Source: a virus. Taken from it: a DNA stretch of 64,000 nt. The stretch is from positions 1 through 64,000 of the IMG/VR virus record IMGVR_UViG_3300031964_000021; one strand, 5' to 3'. Under the pieces are notes generated by a model. That model had not been told where the DNA came from. It saw nothing but the letters and a program-made list of their open reading frames with translations, and searched no databases. The translations under genes were made by a program, and so were the position numbers. This document shows, in pieces, positions 32,286 through 40,558 of this stretch; position 1 is the stretch's first letter, and each line of letters starts with the position of its first letter.

Positions 32286-34249
32286 TTGGCAGCTCCATAT
32301 GATGAACCTTCACCCAACTCAGCATCAAGCGGAATATCGGGTCCCCACGTAGGTGGGCGTTTCATCTCTTCTAAGATAATCTTCTTAGCTAAGTCAACAC
32401 CCGTTTTCTTCACGATGAACACAAGTTCGTCATGCGCCTGCAATCGGAAGCGGTAGTCCTCGGGGTTCGCCGTGCTAAGTCCGCGCGCGCGGATGCGGAG
32501 CGCCGCGTTCATGACCACGATGCGGGCCAGCGCCTGCACGATGTTCTCCAGCAGCTTGGCCCCGTACAGCCGATGCCACGTCTTGCCGTAGCGGTAGCGA
32601 TACTCGGTGCGGTTGGTTTCGGGATCGAAGCGCTGGCCCGGGTCGGCATATAATAAAGAGAGGCCGCTCGGCAGGACCACCTCGCCGTACTTTATAATGC
32701 ACGGCCCGAACTTCACCTGCCCGCCGCTCGGCGTCAGCCAGAACGCGCCGATGTGCCCATTGAGGATATTCCACGCGCGCGGCATCTGGTGGTAACGGCG
32801 GCGATACGTGGTCACGGCCTTGTCGCCCAGTGCGCGGTTGTAAATCTTGGAAATGTCCAGCCCGTCTTTGCGCGCGGACATGATCACCATGCCGTCGAAC
32901 TTGTCCTTGCCGGCGCCATAGCCCAGCCCAAGGATGCCTGTCTTGCCTATGAACCCCTCAATCGGGAAGATCAGCTCGCCGTTGGGGTGTTTCAGCTTCC
33001 TGTTCACGGGATAGCCGAAGATGTCGGTAGCCAGTTGCGAGTATGGGTCCTTCTTGTCGCGGAACTCTTGCACAAGGGTCGTACAGCCACTGATCCATGC
33101 CGCGATGCGGGCTTCGATCTGCGACAAGTCGCATGTCACCACAGTCTCGTCATCACAGACGACGAGGCTCTGTCGTAATTTGCTTTTACCTTTTGATCCG
33201 CGGACGGTCGGCATGTTCTGGGGGTTCATTTTCCACTCCCCAGAGAGCCTATGAGTGTGCGCCCCGCCATATCGCAGAGGGATCGGCATGAAGCTGGCGC
33301 CTGTCCAGTCGAGGCGCGAGGCTCCCCAGTTGCACCCTGCAACGCTTATGAACTTCATGGTGCGGGTTTCTTCCAGCGTGGACTTCAGGCCCAGCCTAGC
33401 TGTCGCCAGTGCCGAGACATACGGGTCCACGTCTGCTTGCAGTTTCTCCATGAACTCGTCGGTCTTGGCGAATGCCGGGACCAGGGCGCCTGTCGGGGAT
33501 ATCTTCTCTTCGACGTCAACGCCACATCGCTCTAGCTCGTCACGAAAGCGATCGGTGCTCATGAGCAGCTTGGGATCGATATTGTTGGCATCGCGGAGCA
33601 GTTGCGCCTTGGCGTCCTGCACGTCGACCAGATGCGCGTTCAGCATCTTGGTGTCGCACAGGAAGCGGGGCTCTACTGCGCACCTCAGCGTCATGTCCAT
33701 CAGCCGGCGCTCGGCGGGCGGGAAGCCGGGATAGAGGATTTTCAGCGCGGCTTCGCAAATCTCGTTGTCGCGGATCGCGTAATCTTCGAAGTCTTTCATC
33801 AGGCCGCGGCCTATGATCTCGTCCCGCCGCATGCCCATCACATTGGCGAGGGCAGTGCCCTTGGCCGGCAGATTGAAATGGTCGGCGATGGCTTTGAGCG
33901 ACACACCGTGTTTCAGCTCGTGGCCTATGAGCGCGCGGGCCATGCCCATCACGTCCAGCATCAAATCTGGCACCCAGCCGTAGCGATAGCTCAGGATCGA
34001 GTTATCGAACAAGCTGTTGAAACTTACTGTCGTAGTAATTTTGGGATCAAGCGAGGCGAGGAATGCCGGGAAGTCCGGCCCCTGCACAATCCGGTGCAGG
34101 GGCTCGTTGTTCAGTCTGACCGCGGCAATCTGTAACTCAAACCTCTGGTCTAAGATGTAGTTGGGGGTGGGCATCTTACGCAACGAGTAATCTTTGTCGT
34201 AATAGGTCTCAAGATCAAAGATCAGGAAGTTGCGCTTCGTTGGGGACAT
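32282..34249 (-). CDS. DNA polymerase, family A with 3'-5' exonuclease domain
   Basis: 655 residues. Exonuclease motif FDLETYYD at the N-terminus (D12, E14) with later DNSILSYRYG and DNEICEAA; polymerase motif A DLSQIEARIAAW near residue 374, a motif B helix region (FIGKTGILGLGYGAG) and motif C QAHDELVF near 604. This is the replicative polymerase of the phage. The length is short for host Pol I and fits T7-like and other phage enzymes. One palindrome copy at 34024. Confidence 0.93.
   Translation of the reverse strand: MSPTKRNFLIFDLETYYDKDYSLRKMPTPNYILDQRFELQIAAVRLNNEPLHRIVQGPDFPAFLASLDPKITTTVSFNSLFDNSILSYRYGWVPDLMLDVMGMARALIGHELKHGVSLKAIADHFNLPAKGTALANVMGMRRDEIIGRGLMKDFEDYAIRDNEICEAALKILYPGFPPAERRLMDMTLRCAVEPRFLCDTKMLNAHLVDVQDAKAQLLRDANNIDPKLLMSTDRFRDELERCGVDVEEKISPTGALVPAFAKTDEFMEKLQADVDPYVSALATARLGLKSTLEETRTMKFISVAGCNWGASRLDWTGASFMPIPLRYGGAHTHRLSGEWKMNPQNMPTVRGSKGKSKLRQSLVVCDDETVVTCDLSQIEARIAAWISGCTTLVQEFRDKKDPYSQLATDIFGYPVNRKLKHPNGELIFPIEGFIGKTGILGLGYGAGKDKFDGMVIMSARKDGLDISKIYNRALGDKAVTTYRRRYHQMPRAWNILNGHIGAFWLTPSGGQVKFGPCIIKYGEVVLPSGLSLLYADPGQRFDPETNRTEYRYRYGKTWHRLYGAKLLENIVQALARIVVMNAALRIRARGLSTANPEDYRFRLQAHDELVFIVKKTGVDLAKKIILEEMKRPPTWGPDIPLDAELGEGSSYGAAK
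34024..34038. repeat. 15-bp palindrome copy 12 (intragenic)
   Basis: TTACTG-TCG-TAGTAA (one arm mismatch), read as Thr-Thr-Thr-Val in the polymerase gene. Confidence 0.65.
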
Positions 34250-34257
34250 GCGGGTGC

Positions 34258-34971
34258 CTACAGGTAATAAGTTCGCTGTTCAGTCTGCCATCTCTGACCA
34301 TCGACATTAGCGCTCACTGCTTGAAACGTCAACCACAAATGGTCGCGTGAGGGGGATCGATGGTCTGTCGGCAAGAACCGTGCAGCAGCGATCGTTGCCA
34401 GTGTCCGGCGGATCATGGGCGTCACCTCGGCAATGCCGGGCGGGGTATGGAAACGCGAGGGGGTGTCCTGCAGATCGGCCAGTGCCGGCGCGTTGCTACA
34501 TAGCTCCAGTATCGGCGGCCAGTAGTAACGGATCGCGCCGGGCGTGGCGTTCTTGTTCAGCCACCTAAGCAGATATTTGCACTCTTCGAACTGCTGGTGG
34601 ATGCCGCTCATCACTTCTATGTGAAGTAGCAGTGCTTCACTGCCCTCTTGCAGGAACAAAGCAGTGGGCTGGATCGCTGGCCAGTTGCAGGGATCGCGGT
34701 AGTTAACGACGAAGTTCGAGCCCGCAGCGATCGGATACGCGATCACATCCGATGCCGCACTAACTAAATGGAATGCCGCCGCTGCACGCTCCAGCACATT
34801 GGGGGGGAACAGCAGCTTCACAGTGTCCTCGCGGGATTTCTCCCATGGCGCCATGGCGCTCATGTAGCGGGCGCACAGGATGTTAAGATTGTTGAGGCCC
34901 GCTTGCATGTGGACGTCGCCCAATGACGAGCGTTCTTCGCGGCCACCTAGCCGTTTGCGAGTGTATGACAT
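34258..34971 (-). CDS. Hypothetical protein between polymerase and VWA genes
   Basis: 237 residues from the ATG at 34971, chosen for GGAGG eight bases upstream; longer starts would run into the large inverted repeat. Helical throughout (LNNLNILCARYMSAMAPWEK, VLERAAAAFHLVSAASDVIA). No catalytic motif. Perhaps a polymerase accessory factor, by position only. Confidence 0.65.
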   Translation of the reverse strand: MSYTRKRLGGREERSSLGDVHMQAGLNNLNILCARYMSAMAPWEKSREDTVKLLFPPNVLERAAAAFHLVSAASDVIAYPIAAGSNFVVNYRDPCNWPAIQPTALFLQEGSEALLLHIEVMSGIHQQFEECKYLLRWLNKNATPGAIRYYWPPILELCSNAPALADLQDTPSRFHTPPGIAEVTPMIRRTLATIAAARFLPTDHRSPSRDHLWLTFQAVSANVDGQRWQTEQRTYYL

Positions 34972-35009
34972 ATCTCGTTCCTCCATTCGTGAGATTTGAC
35001 TTTTGCTCC

Positions 35010-35065
35010 GTGAGTTGTTATCCCGCAAGCGCGTGCACGGGCAGCGATGCGGGATAACAACTCAC
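35010..35065. terminator. Large inverted repeat with 18-bp perfect stem
   Basis: GTGAGTTGTTATCCCGCA (35010-35027) pairs with its exact complement at 35048-35065 around a 20-base loop. It lies in the gap between the VWA gene and gene 34258-34971. No clear T-run follows in the leftward direction, so an RNA processing site, attenuator or protein site is as likely as a terminator. Confidence 0.6.
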
Positions 35066-35069
35066 ATTT

Positions 35070-35084
35070 TTACTGCGGCGGTAA
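35070..35084. promoter_or_regulatory. 15-bp palindrome copy 13 (intergenic)
   Basis: TTACTG-CGG-CGGTAA (one mismatch), directly after the stop of the VWA gene and four bases from the 18-bp stem. Confidence 0.65.
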
Positions 35085-36392
35085 TCATCGCTTCGGGTGG
35101 ATACGAACGACGTCGCCGTAGGGGTACTTGACGTCCGTGGTGCTGGCCCAGATTGTCAGATAATCGGGCTCGTTTTTCGGGAAGCTGACGTAGCCGTCCG
35201 TGAACCCAATGAACACCTCAGGCCGTTCTTGGTGGGTATCGATCCAGTCCATCACCGGCGTGACGCTGGTACCGCCGCCACCGCCTGCACCGTCTTTGTC
35301 CAGCGATGCCTTCATAGCGGCCATGTCGGAGGCTTCAGCCAGCTCGTCGACACGGTGGATCGCCGCGTCACACCAGCAGATGCTCAACCGTTTCGGGCAG
35401 CAGTCATCCACGATCGCGCCCAGCTCGGCGAGATACTTGGACAACTCCAGCTGGCTGATTGAGCCAGAGGTATCGCACCAGACGACCACCCAGCCGGCGC
35501 CATTGCCGGACTTGGACGGCAGCGCGATATCCTGCCAGATGTAACGGCGATCGGGCTTGCGCCAGTTGTAGCTGCCGCTACCGACCTTGCGGTTGAAGAT
35601 GCCGCGGATGTGATCGGTCCAAGGCACTTCAGGTTCAAGGATATCCTTGAACATGCGCTTCAGCGCCCCGGCCATGTTACCTTGCGCCTTCATGTTCTCC
35701 AGCGTCTGTGCGGCCGCCATTTCGACGCCCCACTGCTGGGAATTGCGCTGGTGCTGCTTACCGTTGGACTTCCCAGGCTTCAGCAGCTTATCGAACGGCT
35801 GGTGCTTACCCGTCTTGCTGCCGCCGCTCTCTTCGTCCTCATAGACACGCTTGTAGACTTCGCAGATGCCGTCGCTGGCTTTGGCGATGGTGTCATCGCA
35901 CAGCACATTCGGCGGCATGCTGCCGATCTTGCTGTCGCGCAGCAGCGGGTTGATCCGGAAGTCCATCGCCTTCTGCATTGTTTCCTCGCGGAACGGCAGT
36001 GATCCACCGCCGTCCATCGGGACTACGCCACGCTGGGCGCATACCCGTAGGAACTCCACGTCGCCATACACATTGTGCATCACTTCGTGACCGATAATGA
36101 ACACGCGCTCTTTCAGATTGTACTTGCTGAAGAACGGATCGGGATTGATCAGGATGTTCTGCGCGTCGGTCGCTGCTGTCGGCACGTCTCGCGTCGGCAC
36201 GATGCCGTACTTGCCGTCATTGTTGATCAGCAGCTTGTAGAACAGATGGCGGAAGCCGGGCGCTGTCCAGCTCATGAGGCTCATAGTCTCGCCCCATGCA
36301 GCTTCCTGCGCGGGAGTGAGCACACAAGGCTCGGGCATCTTGTCTTCCACTTCCTGATCAGGCGGTGGCGGGGCGATTTTGGTCTTGGCCAT
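35085..36392 (-). CDS. VWA-like protein with N-terminal metallopeptidase-like domain (DUF2201 type)
   Basis: 435 residues. FIIGHEVMHNVYGD near residue 100 is the HExxH of the putative metallopeptidase domain; VVWCDTSGSIS near residue 303 is the MIDAS motif (D-x-S-x-S) of a von Willebrand A-like domain, with TDGYVSF near the end. Such proteins pair with MoxR-type AAA+ ATPases, and one is encoded nearby at 37166-38332. Together they probably remodel or metallate a target complex. Overlaps the preceding gene (TAATG). Confidence 0.8.
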   Translation of the reverse strand: MAKTKIAPPPPDQEVEDKMPEPCVLTPAQEAAWGETMSLMSWTAPGFRHLFYKLLINNDGKYGIVPTRDVPTAATDAQNILINPDPFFSKYNLKERVFIIGHEVMHNVYGDVEFLRVCAQRGVVPMDGGGSLPFREETMQKAMDFRINPLLRDSKIGSMPPNVLCDDTIAKASDGICEVYKRVYEDEESGGSKTGKHQPFDKLLKPGKSNGKQHQRNSQQWGVEMAAAQTLENMKAQGNMAGALKRMFKDILEPEVPWTDHIRGIFNRKVGSGSYNWRKPDRRYIWQDIALPSKSGNGAGWVVVWCDTSGSISQLELSKYLAELGAIVDDCCPKRLSICWCDAAIHRVDELAEASDMAAMKASLDKDGAGGGGGTSVTPVMDWIDTHQERPEVFIGFTDGYVSFPKNEPDYLTIWASTTDVKYPYGDVVRIHPKR

Positions 36393-36817
36393 TATCTGTC
36401 CTCATCGTTCAGGGTTTCACTAATGAGACGAATTTTGCTGTACGCATTCTTCGCCTCCATGATGCACTTCCAGATATCCTCCTCAAGTGCTTCTTGGTCG
36501 AACCGCGACAACCGTTCGATCAGGAAGCGCTCGGCGAACGAACGGAACCGGGTGTCAGGGCTGCGTCGGGCAGTGGCTTGTCCCGCGGCCGGCATTACCG
36601 CCTGAGCCATGCCAGACGCATTGTTCTGCTGCGAACCCTGAACCATGGTCGCAAGCTGTCCCACCCGCTGCTGGCTCGAGACTGTATCGTAGCCTTTGCG
36701 ATACGCGCGGTTCAGCGCCGGATCACAGTTCTGCAGATAGCTTGGCGGGATGCCTTGTCGGGCATGCTGCGCCCCCTCGGCGTAGGCGCGCCGCTCGTCG
36801 GGGTTGCTATAGGCCAT
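36392..36817 (-). CDS. Hypothetical protein in the MoxR-VWA cluster
   Basis: 141 residues, N-terminal DERRAYAEGAQHARQGIPPS, a Gln/Ala/Asn-rich linker, and a helical C-terminus (FAERFLIERLSRFDQEALEE). Located between VWA and MoxR genes. It carries a TGCCCGACAAGGCA motif (36751-36764) and a variant at 36559. Function unknown. Confidence 0.6.
   Translation of the reverse strand: MAYSNPDERRAYAEGAQHARQGIPPSYLQNCDPALNRAYRKGYDTVSSQQRVGQLATMVQGSQQNNASGMAQAVMPAAGQATARRSPDTRFRSFAERFLIERLSRFDQEALEEDIWKCIMEAKNAYSKIRLISETLNDEDR
36751..36764. repeat. TGCCCGACNNGGCA motif, intragenic copy
   Basis: Minus-strand TGCCCGACAAGGCA, identical over 14 bases to the plus-strand copy at 44021-44034. Confidence 0.55.
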
Positions 36818-37094
36818 TTTTCAGCGCCTCCATCATCTCGCTGCTGATCGGCTGAATTTCGTCGTCCTCAACCAGCCCGTTGATATCCTTCAGGTCCATC
36901 AGCATGATGTTCCTGTGGGCATAATGATTAGTCTCGCTGTTCATGTCCACCTTGGTTGAGCCCTTGATATCAGTGAGCAGCTCGGCAGTTGCGACCAGCT
37001 GCTGGCACGCTTTTAAGAATGTCTTTTCGAACTCTGGCGCCTTGCCGCTGTCAGTGAAGTTGACCCGCAAGCGCAAATTGAACTCTGTCTGCAT
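36807..37094 (-). CDS. Hypothetical protein under a palindrome
   Basis: 95 residues with GGAGGAG before the ATG. N-terminal beta part (FNLRLRVNFTDSGKAPEF), helix (KACQQLVATAELLTDIKG). No family recognised. The perfect palindrome at 37110-37124 is 15 bases upstream of the start, the same spacing as at 20258. Confidence 0.65.
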   Translation of the reverse strand: MQTEFNLRLRVNFTDSGKAPEFEKTFLKACQQLVATAELLTDIKGSTKVDMNSETNHYAHRNIMLMDLKDINGLVEDDEIQPISSEMMEALKNGL

Positions 37095-37109
37095 TTTCTC
37101 CTCCGTTGG

Positions 37110-37124
37110 TTACTGTGGCAGTAA
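37110..37124. promoter_or_regulatory. 15-bp palindrome copy 14 (intergenic, operator-like)
   Basis: Perfect TTACTG-TGG-CAGTAA between the MoxR stop and the ATG at 37094; 15 bases upstream of the start codon. Confidence 0.8.
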
Positions 37125-37165
37125 GAATTGACCACGGCGGCCCGAAGGCCGCCGGACGTCAATGC

Positions 37166-38332
37166 TTATTGCGACAACGCGCTCAATACCGTGACGAGCG
37201 TTGCGTTCTTCGCGATCCAAGCCTGCATCGCCGGGTGGTTGACGATGCCCTTGTAGTCGCGTCGGAGCAGGGCCGAAATGAACGTGATGCTCATATCCTT
37301 GGGCATTTTCGTTCCCTGCGCGTCTGGCGTCGTCATGTACTCGATGACTTGCGCCAGATGCTCGGACTTTGCATACGATGCCAGTTGGTAGGCCATCAGC
37401 ATTTGCATGTCCGCCTTGGTCGGACGAGGCGTGCCCTTGGGATCAGCGACAACATCCTCATACGCTGGCAGCTGAAGCATGAACTCCAGATGCGCTAACA
37501 GGCTCTGTGCGGCCGGCTGACCGATCGTGCCTGCGATTGCCGTGATGGTGTTCGCGTCCACCTCGGTATTGCCCTGATCCTCCCACTTCACTTGCAGGTA
37601 TCGATCTACGGCACACAGCTGCCGCGGGTTGCACCACGGTCCCTGCTCCTTGGGCTCGCCCTCGAACAGGATATCCGGGTGGTTCTTGGCCCAGGCTTTG
37701 ATCACCGGGGTAGTCTGCCATTTGCGCCCTTGGTGAACGTATGGCTTGTCGGCGAATGCCAGCCACAACTCGGCGTCTGGGTCGATGTGGATCGCAGTAC
37801 GGCGTGCGATACAGAAGTCAAAGTCTTTGGTCACGCCATATCGTGGCCCAACATTCGTAGCGCCAACACGAACTGAGCCGGGTGGAAGATACCACGGCGC
37901 AGTGCCGCCATTGAGCAGGATTTCAGCGGCTGACCGCTTGGTGTCCGGCTCGCCCTGACCGTACTCGTCAAGGATCAGGAAGCAGCGATCGAACATGAAC
38001 GCGGGCTGCGGCGGTCCGCCCAGTCCGTCCGTCATCATGTACCAGAGCGGGCAGCTCGGGTCGGTGACAGTGATGGTGCGCTCAACACCGTCGATCATGT
38101 ATTTGCGCTCGCCCTTGAACAGAACGCCCACCATGTCCATCGGCGTTTGGGTCGCCAAGAACACTGTGCTGACGCCCCAACGAACTCCGGTCTTGAGGCC
38201 CTCGTCGCGGAGCTGCTCGAATACTGAATAGAGCATCTGGCTCTTGCCAAAGCCCGACTGGCTGTCCACTAGAACAGCGTTGCCGGCTTTCGCCATTGCC
38301 ATGATCTCTGCTCGTGCCTGCATAAGGTTCAT
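37166..38332 (-). CDS. MoxR-type AAA+ ATPase
   Basis: 388 residues from the ATG at 38332 (AGAGGAG upstream). Walker A SQSGFGKSQ (K30), Walker B FLILDEYGQGE near residue 122, a VGATN sensor-1 motif, and arginine-rich region after it. Pairs with the VWA protein at 35085-36392 as in bacterial MoxR/VWA modules (RavA-ViaA, MoxR-CoxE), which act as ATP-driven chaperones for metal or protein complexes. The phage target is unknown. Confidence 0.8.
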   Translation of the reverse strand: MNLMQARAEIMAMAKAGNAVLVDSQSGFGKSQMLYSVFEQLRDEGLKTGVRWGVSTVFLATQTPMDMVGVLFKGERKYMIDGVERTITVTDPSCPLWYMMTDGLGGPPQPAFMFDRCFLILDEYGQGEPDTKRSAAEILLNGGTAPWYLPPGSVRVGATNVGPRYGVTKDFDFCIARRTAIHIDPDAELWLAFADKPYVHQGRKWQTTPVIKAWAKNHPDILFEGEPKEQGPWCNPRQLCAVDRYLQVKWEDQGNTEVDANTITAIAGTIGQPAAQSLLAHLEFMLQLPAYEDVVADPKGTPRPTKADMQMLMAYQLASYAKSEHLAQVIEYMTTPDAQGTKMPKDMSITFISALLRRDYKGIVNHPAMQAWIAKNATLVTVLSALSQ

Positions 38333-38353
38333 GATCTCTCCTCTTTGTTGGGG

Positions 38354-38406
38354 CTGACGGCCTTCGTCAGGTGGCGTCTCACGCCACGATGGCGCCGCGT
38401 CGGGCA
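38354..38406. other. Two small hairpins and a TGCCCGACNNGGCA-like motif upstream of the MoxR gene
   Basis: CTGACG/CGTCAG (38354-38370) and GTGGCGT-ctc-ACGCCAC (38371-38387) stand side by side, followed by a one-mismatch copy of the second dispersed motif (38393-38406). They occupy the gap before the AAA+ gene and may regulate it at RNA level. Confidence 0.45.
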
Positions 38407-38422
38407 CGGCACCATTTCGGCC

Positions 38423-38620
38423 TTATCGGAACAGCCAAGAAATGACGCGACAGAATGCCCAGTATCCTGTCGCCGCACCCAGCAGGATCACAGGGGCGGC
38501 CATGTCGTCTGCGGTGCGAATGCGGCCAGCATGGATCGCCGCAGCAAAAATGATCCATCCAAAGAACGCAGTCCAGCCACTGAGCATAGCCATCTTGCGG
38601 TAGGCGCCAGATAAATTCAT
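38423..38620 (-). CDS. Small two-span membrane protein
   Basis: 65 residues from the ATG at 38620 (GGAGGT seven bases upstream). Two hydrophobic segments (SGWTAFFGWIIFAAAI and APVILLGAATGYWAFC) with a basic loop (HAGRIRTADD). Unknown function; early membrane protein. Confidence 0.65.
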   Translation of the reverse strand: MNLSGAYRKMAMLSGWTAFFGWIIFAAAIHAGRIRTADDMAAPVILLGAATGYWAFCRVISWLFR

Positions 38621-38650
38621 GTTCAAAACCTCCGTCGGTTGGGGGTGAAG

Positions 38651-39256
38651 TTACGTCAGTCCAAGCATCTCATTAAGTGCCTGCATTTGTACAGCAGGAA
38701 CTCCGATCGGCGGCGCAACAAGCGGCGGCGAGGCGAAGAACTTTTTGCCCTCGGGCCAGATGGTGACTAGCTTCTCGGTGGTGCGCACGCTCTTCAGCAG
38801 CAGCTTCAGCGTGGCTTCGGCACTGGTCTTGTCTTTCTTCAGCGTCTCGCTGTCGCCCTGCCACTGCCTGATCTCGTTGACCAGCTTCTCGTGCTTGTCG
38901 AGCGACAGTATGCCGTAATTGTCGTAGTTGTAGTAGTTGTATGGCACAGCCACCTCGATCCGCTTGGAAAACTTGCCTTCTGCATCCTTCGCGAAATACT
39001 TTGCTTGCAGCAGCACAGTCTGCCCGGCGACGTTGATCTTCAGCTGGTTCGTCATCTTGAACCACTCGATATTGGGCCGCCCTTCAACGGCCCTGAACTT
39101 CTCGATCATGTGGCGCATTGAGAGCGGCGTCACCGCGTTGTAAGCGCGAACGAACAAGTCTTGCTCGTGCTTTTCGAGTTTGATCTGCTCGTCAATGAAT
39201 TTCTTCATTGTGGCGTTGCGAATGATCTCTTGTCGGATGGCTTGATTTAACTGCAT
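38651..39256 (-). CDS. Hypothetical protein, possibly Nmad5-like (nucleotide-modification associated)
   Basis: 201 residues. Pattern: helical N-terminus with RAYNAVTPLSMRHMIEKF, beta-rich middle, VPYNYYNYDNYG, and a C-terminal helix plus SVRTTEKLVTIWPEGKKFF. The end pattern (T-x-x-L-x-x-x-WPE) recalls the Nmad5 family proposed to be linked to DNA base modification; this match is from memory and tentative. Confidence 0.55.
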   Translation of the reverse strand: MQLNQAIRQEIIRNATMKKFIDEQIKLEKHEQDLFVRAYNAVTPLSMRHMIEKFRAVEGRPNIEWFKMTNQLKINVAGQTVLLQAKYFAKDAEGKFSKRIEVAVPYNYYNYDNYGILSLDKHEKLVNEIRQWQGDSETLKKDKTSAEATLKLLLKSVRTTEKLVTIWPEGKKFFASPPLVAPPIGVPAVQMQALNEMLGLT

Positions 39257-39259
39257 GGC

Positions 39260-39475
39260 CTACCTTTCCCACACGTAGTGCGGATTGCTGAGAATGTAGC
39301 GGCCCACCAGCCGATCATGAGCAACAGCGGCGCTGGCTTTCATGATATCGAACAGTGTCCGCTCCATCGCGATGGCTTCCGCTTGTCGCGCATCGGCAGT
39401 GCCTGCCAACGCCTTGCGGAAGTAGTTGTCGAAGATTTCCCGGTGCTCCGGGGTCAGATGCTTGCGTGTGCTCAC
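39260..39475 (-). CDS. Small helical hypothetical protein, GTG start
   Basis: 71 residues from the GTG at 39475 (GGAGG five bases upstream; TAGTG overlap with the preceding tiny gene). RKHLTPEHREIFDNYFRKAL and ERTLFDIMKASAAVAHDRLV are helical. Function unknown. Confidence 0.6.
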   Translation of the reverse strand: MSTRKHLTPEHREIFDNYFRKALAGTADARQAEAIAMERTLFDIMKASAAVAHDRLVGRYILSNPHYVWER

Positions 39476-39588
39476 TACGACCTCCCTGTTGGAATGGACA
39501 GCAGGATCACCATCACGCCAAGCGTGACAATAAAGCCCTGCTGGTTGTTGAAGCCGATGTAGATCGCGAGAATGCCCGCGATCCTCAC
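39475..39588 (-). CDS. 37-residue membrane peptide
   Basis: GTG start overlaps the upstream stop as GTGA and its stop overlaps the next GTG, so the gene fits exactly into the operon. Product: AGILAIYIGFNNQQGFIVTL then GVMVILLSIPTG, two short hydrophobic segments. Function unknown. Confidence 0.55.
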   Translation of the reverse strand: MRIAGILAIYIGFNNQQGFIVTLGVMVILLSIPTGRS

Positions 39589-40244
39589 GGCGTTGTCTTG
39601 TAGGTGCCGAGACGCTTGCGCAGGCTGTCGCGGGCATTGATGATCTCAGGGCTCTTGTCCTGCGCAGTGCCGTGCGACGCACTGCCATCGATCAGCTTGT
39701 CAAGCCGCTTTACTGTGGCAGCAATGATATCGGCGGCGCTCATGTCGTCGGGCTGCGGGCGGAACAGGAACTGGTCCAGCTGGTCCTCAGGGATCAGGTG
39801 GTCGATCTTCATTTGCGCCCTCGCATAGTTGAGGATGCAGTTCTGCGCGTCATAGAGCGTCTTGGCGACCGCAGGGTTGGCTTTGTGCTTGGCGCGGCGT
39901 GCCAGCAATTCGTTGGTGGTGTTGATCGGCTCGCCAACGCCACCCTTGGGCCATGCACCGAACCGCACCATGGCGCGGACACAGCTTGCTACCTTGCTGT
40001 GCTTCGGCGATTTGGTATCGAGTGGCGCATTGCCGGTCGATGCCGTGACATACTCCATGGCGATCTTGCCGGCATCGTCAATGTCGGCGCCATGCTTGTT
40101 GTGCTTCAGGTCGAGCACACCCAGGTAGCTGCCCTCCAGTGTCTGGAGCATCAGCTTGGCTTGGGTATCCTTGCCCTTGCCGCTCGCTGTGCCCAGCTCA
40201 CGGGCGATAGCGAGCACGTCGTCGAAACTTGGTTTGTTCGTCAT
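39585..40244 (-). CDS. Hypothetical phage protein
   Basis: 219 residues from the ATG at 40244 (GAAAGGAAA upstream). Lys-rich, helical; HKHGADIDDAGKIAMEYVTA and KHSKVASCVRAMVRFGAWPKGG. No motif recognised. A palindrome copy (39710-39724) encodes Ala-Ala-Thr-Val near the C-terminus. Confidence 0.65.
   Translation of the reverse strand: MTNKPSFDDVLAIARELGTASGKGKDTQAKLMLQTLEGSYLGVLDLKHNKHGADIDDAGKIAMEYVTASTGNAPLDTKSPKHSKVASCVRAMVRFGAWPKGGVGEPINTTNELLARRAKHKANPAVAKTLYDAQNCILNYARAQMKIDHLIPEDQLDQFLFRPQPDDMSAADIIAATVKRLDKLIDGSASHGTAQDKSPEIINARDSLRKRLGTYKTTP
39710..39724. repeat. 15-bp palindrome copy 15 (intragenic)
   Basis: TTACTG-TGG-CAGCAA (one mismatch) in gene 39585-40244. Confidence 0.7.
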
Positions 40245-40255
40245 ATGCTTTCCTT

Positions 40256-40558
40256 TCAGTACGCTCTGGTGAAACGCCGCTCGGCTTTGGCGGCCGCTTG
40301 TTCGGCGCGTCGGGCACGCCGCCCGTCGCGCTGAATTTCCAGCCACACTGTATCGATCAGTGAGGCTAGCTTGTAGTTCGCATAGATCATGCCGCTCGGC
40401 GTGTGGCAATTCCAGACGTAAGAAGCACTCGGAGGCAGATGGTTCAAGCGACTAAATTGATATCCGGGTGTCAACGCGATCTGCGCCATCATTACGCGCT
40501 GTGCGTCGCTCAACTCCGCAATGTCGATCTCTTCATCTGTCTGCATCAATCGTCTCAT
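40256..40558 (-). CDS. Small hypothetical protein, paralogue of its neighbour
   Basis: 100 residues. N-terminal EEIDIAELSDAQRVMMAQIAL resembles EETTIEALTEAQRVQMAQYVM of the next gene, so both share a module. C-terminus strongly basic (RRARRAEQAAAKAERRFTRA). Function unknown. Confidence 0.55.
   Translation of the reverse strand: MRRLMQTDEEIDIAELSDAQRVMMAQIALTPGYQFSRLNHLPPSASYVWNCHTPSGMIYANYKLASLIDTVWLEIQRDGRRARRAEQAAAKAERRFTRAY

Noticed and set aside
40341-40361. CACTGTATCGATCAGTG palindrome as another member of the 15-bp family
   Set aside because: Different length and centre; single occurrence.
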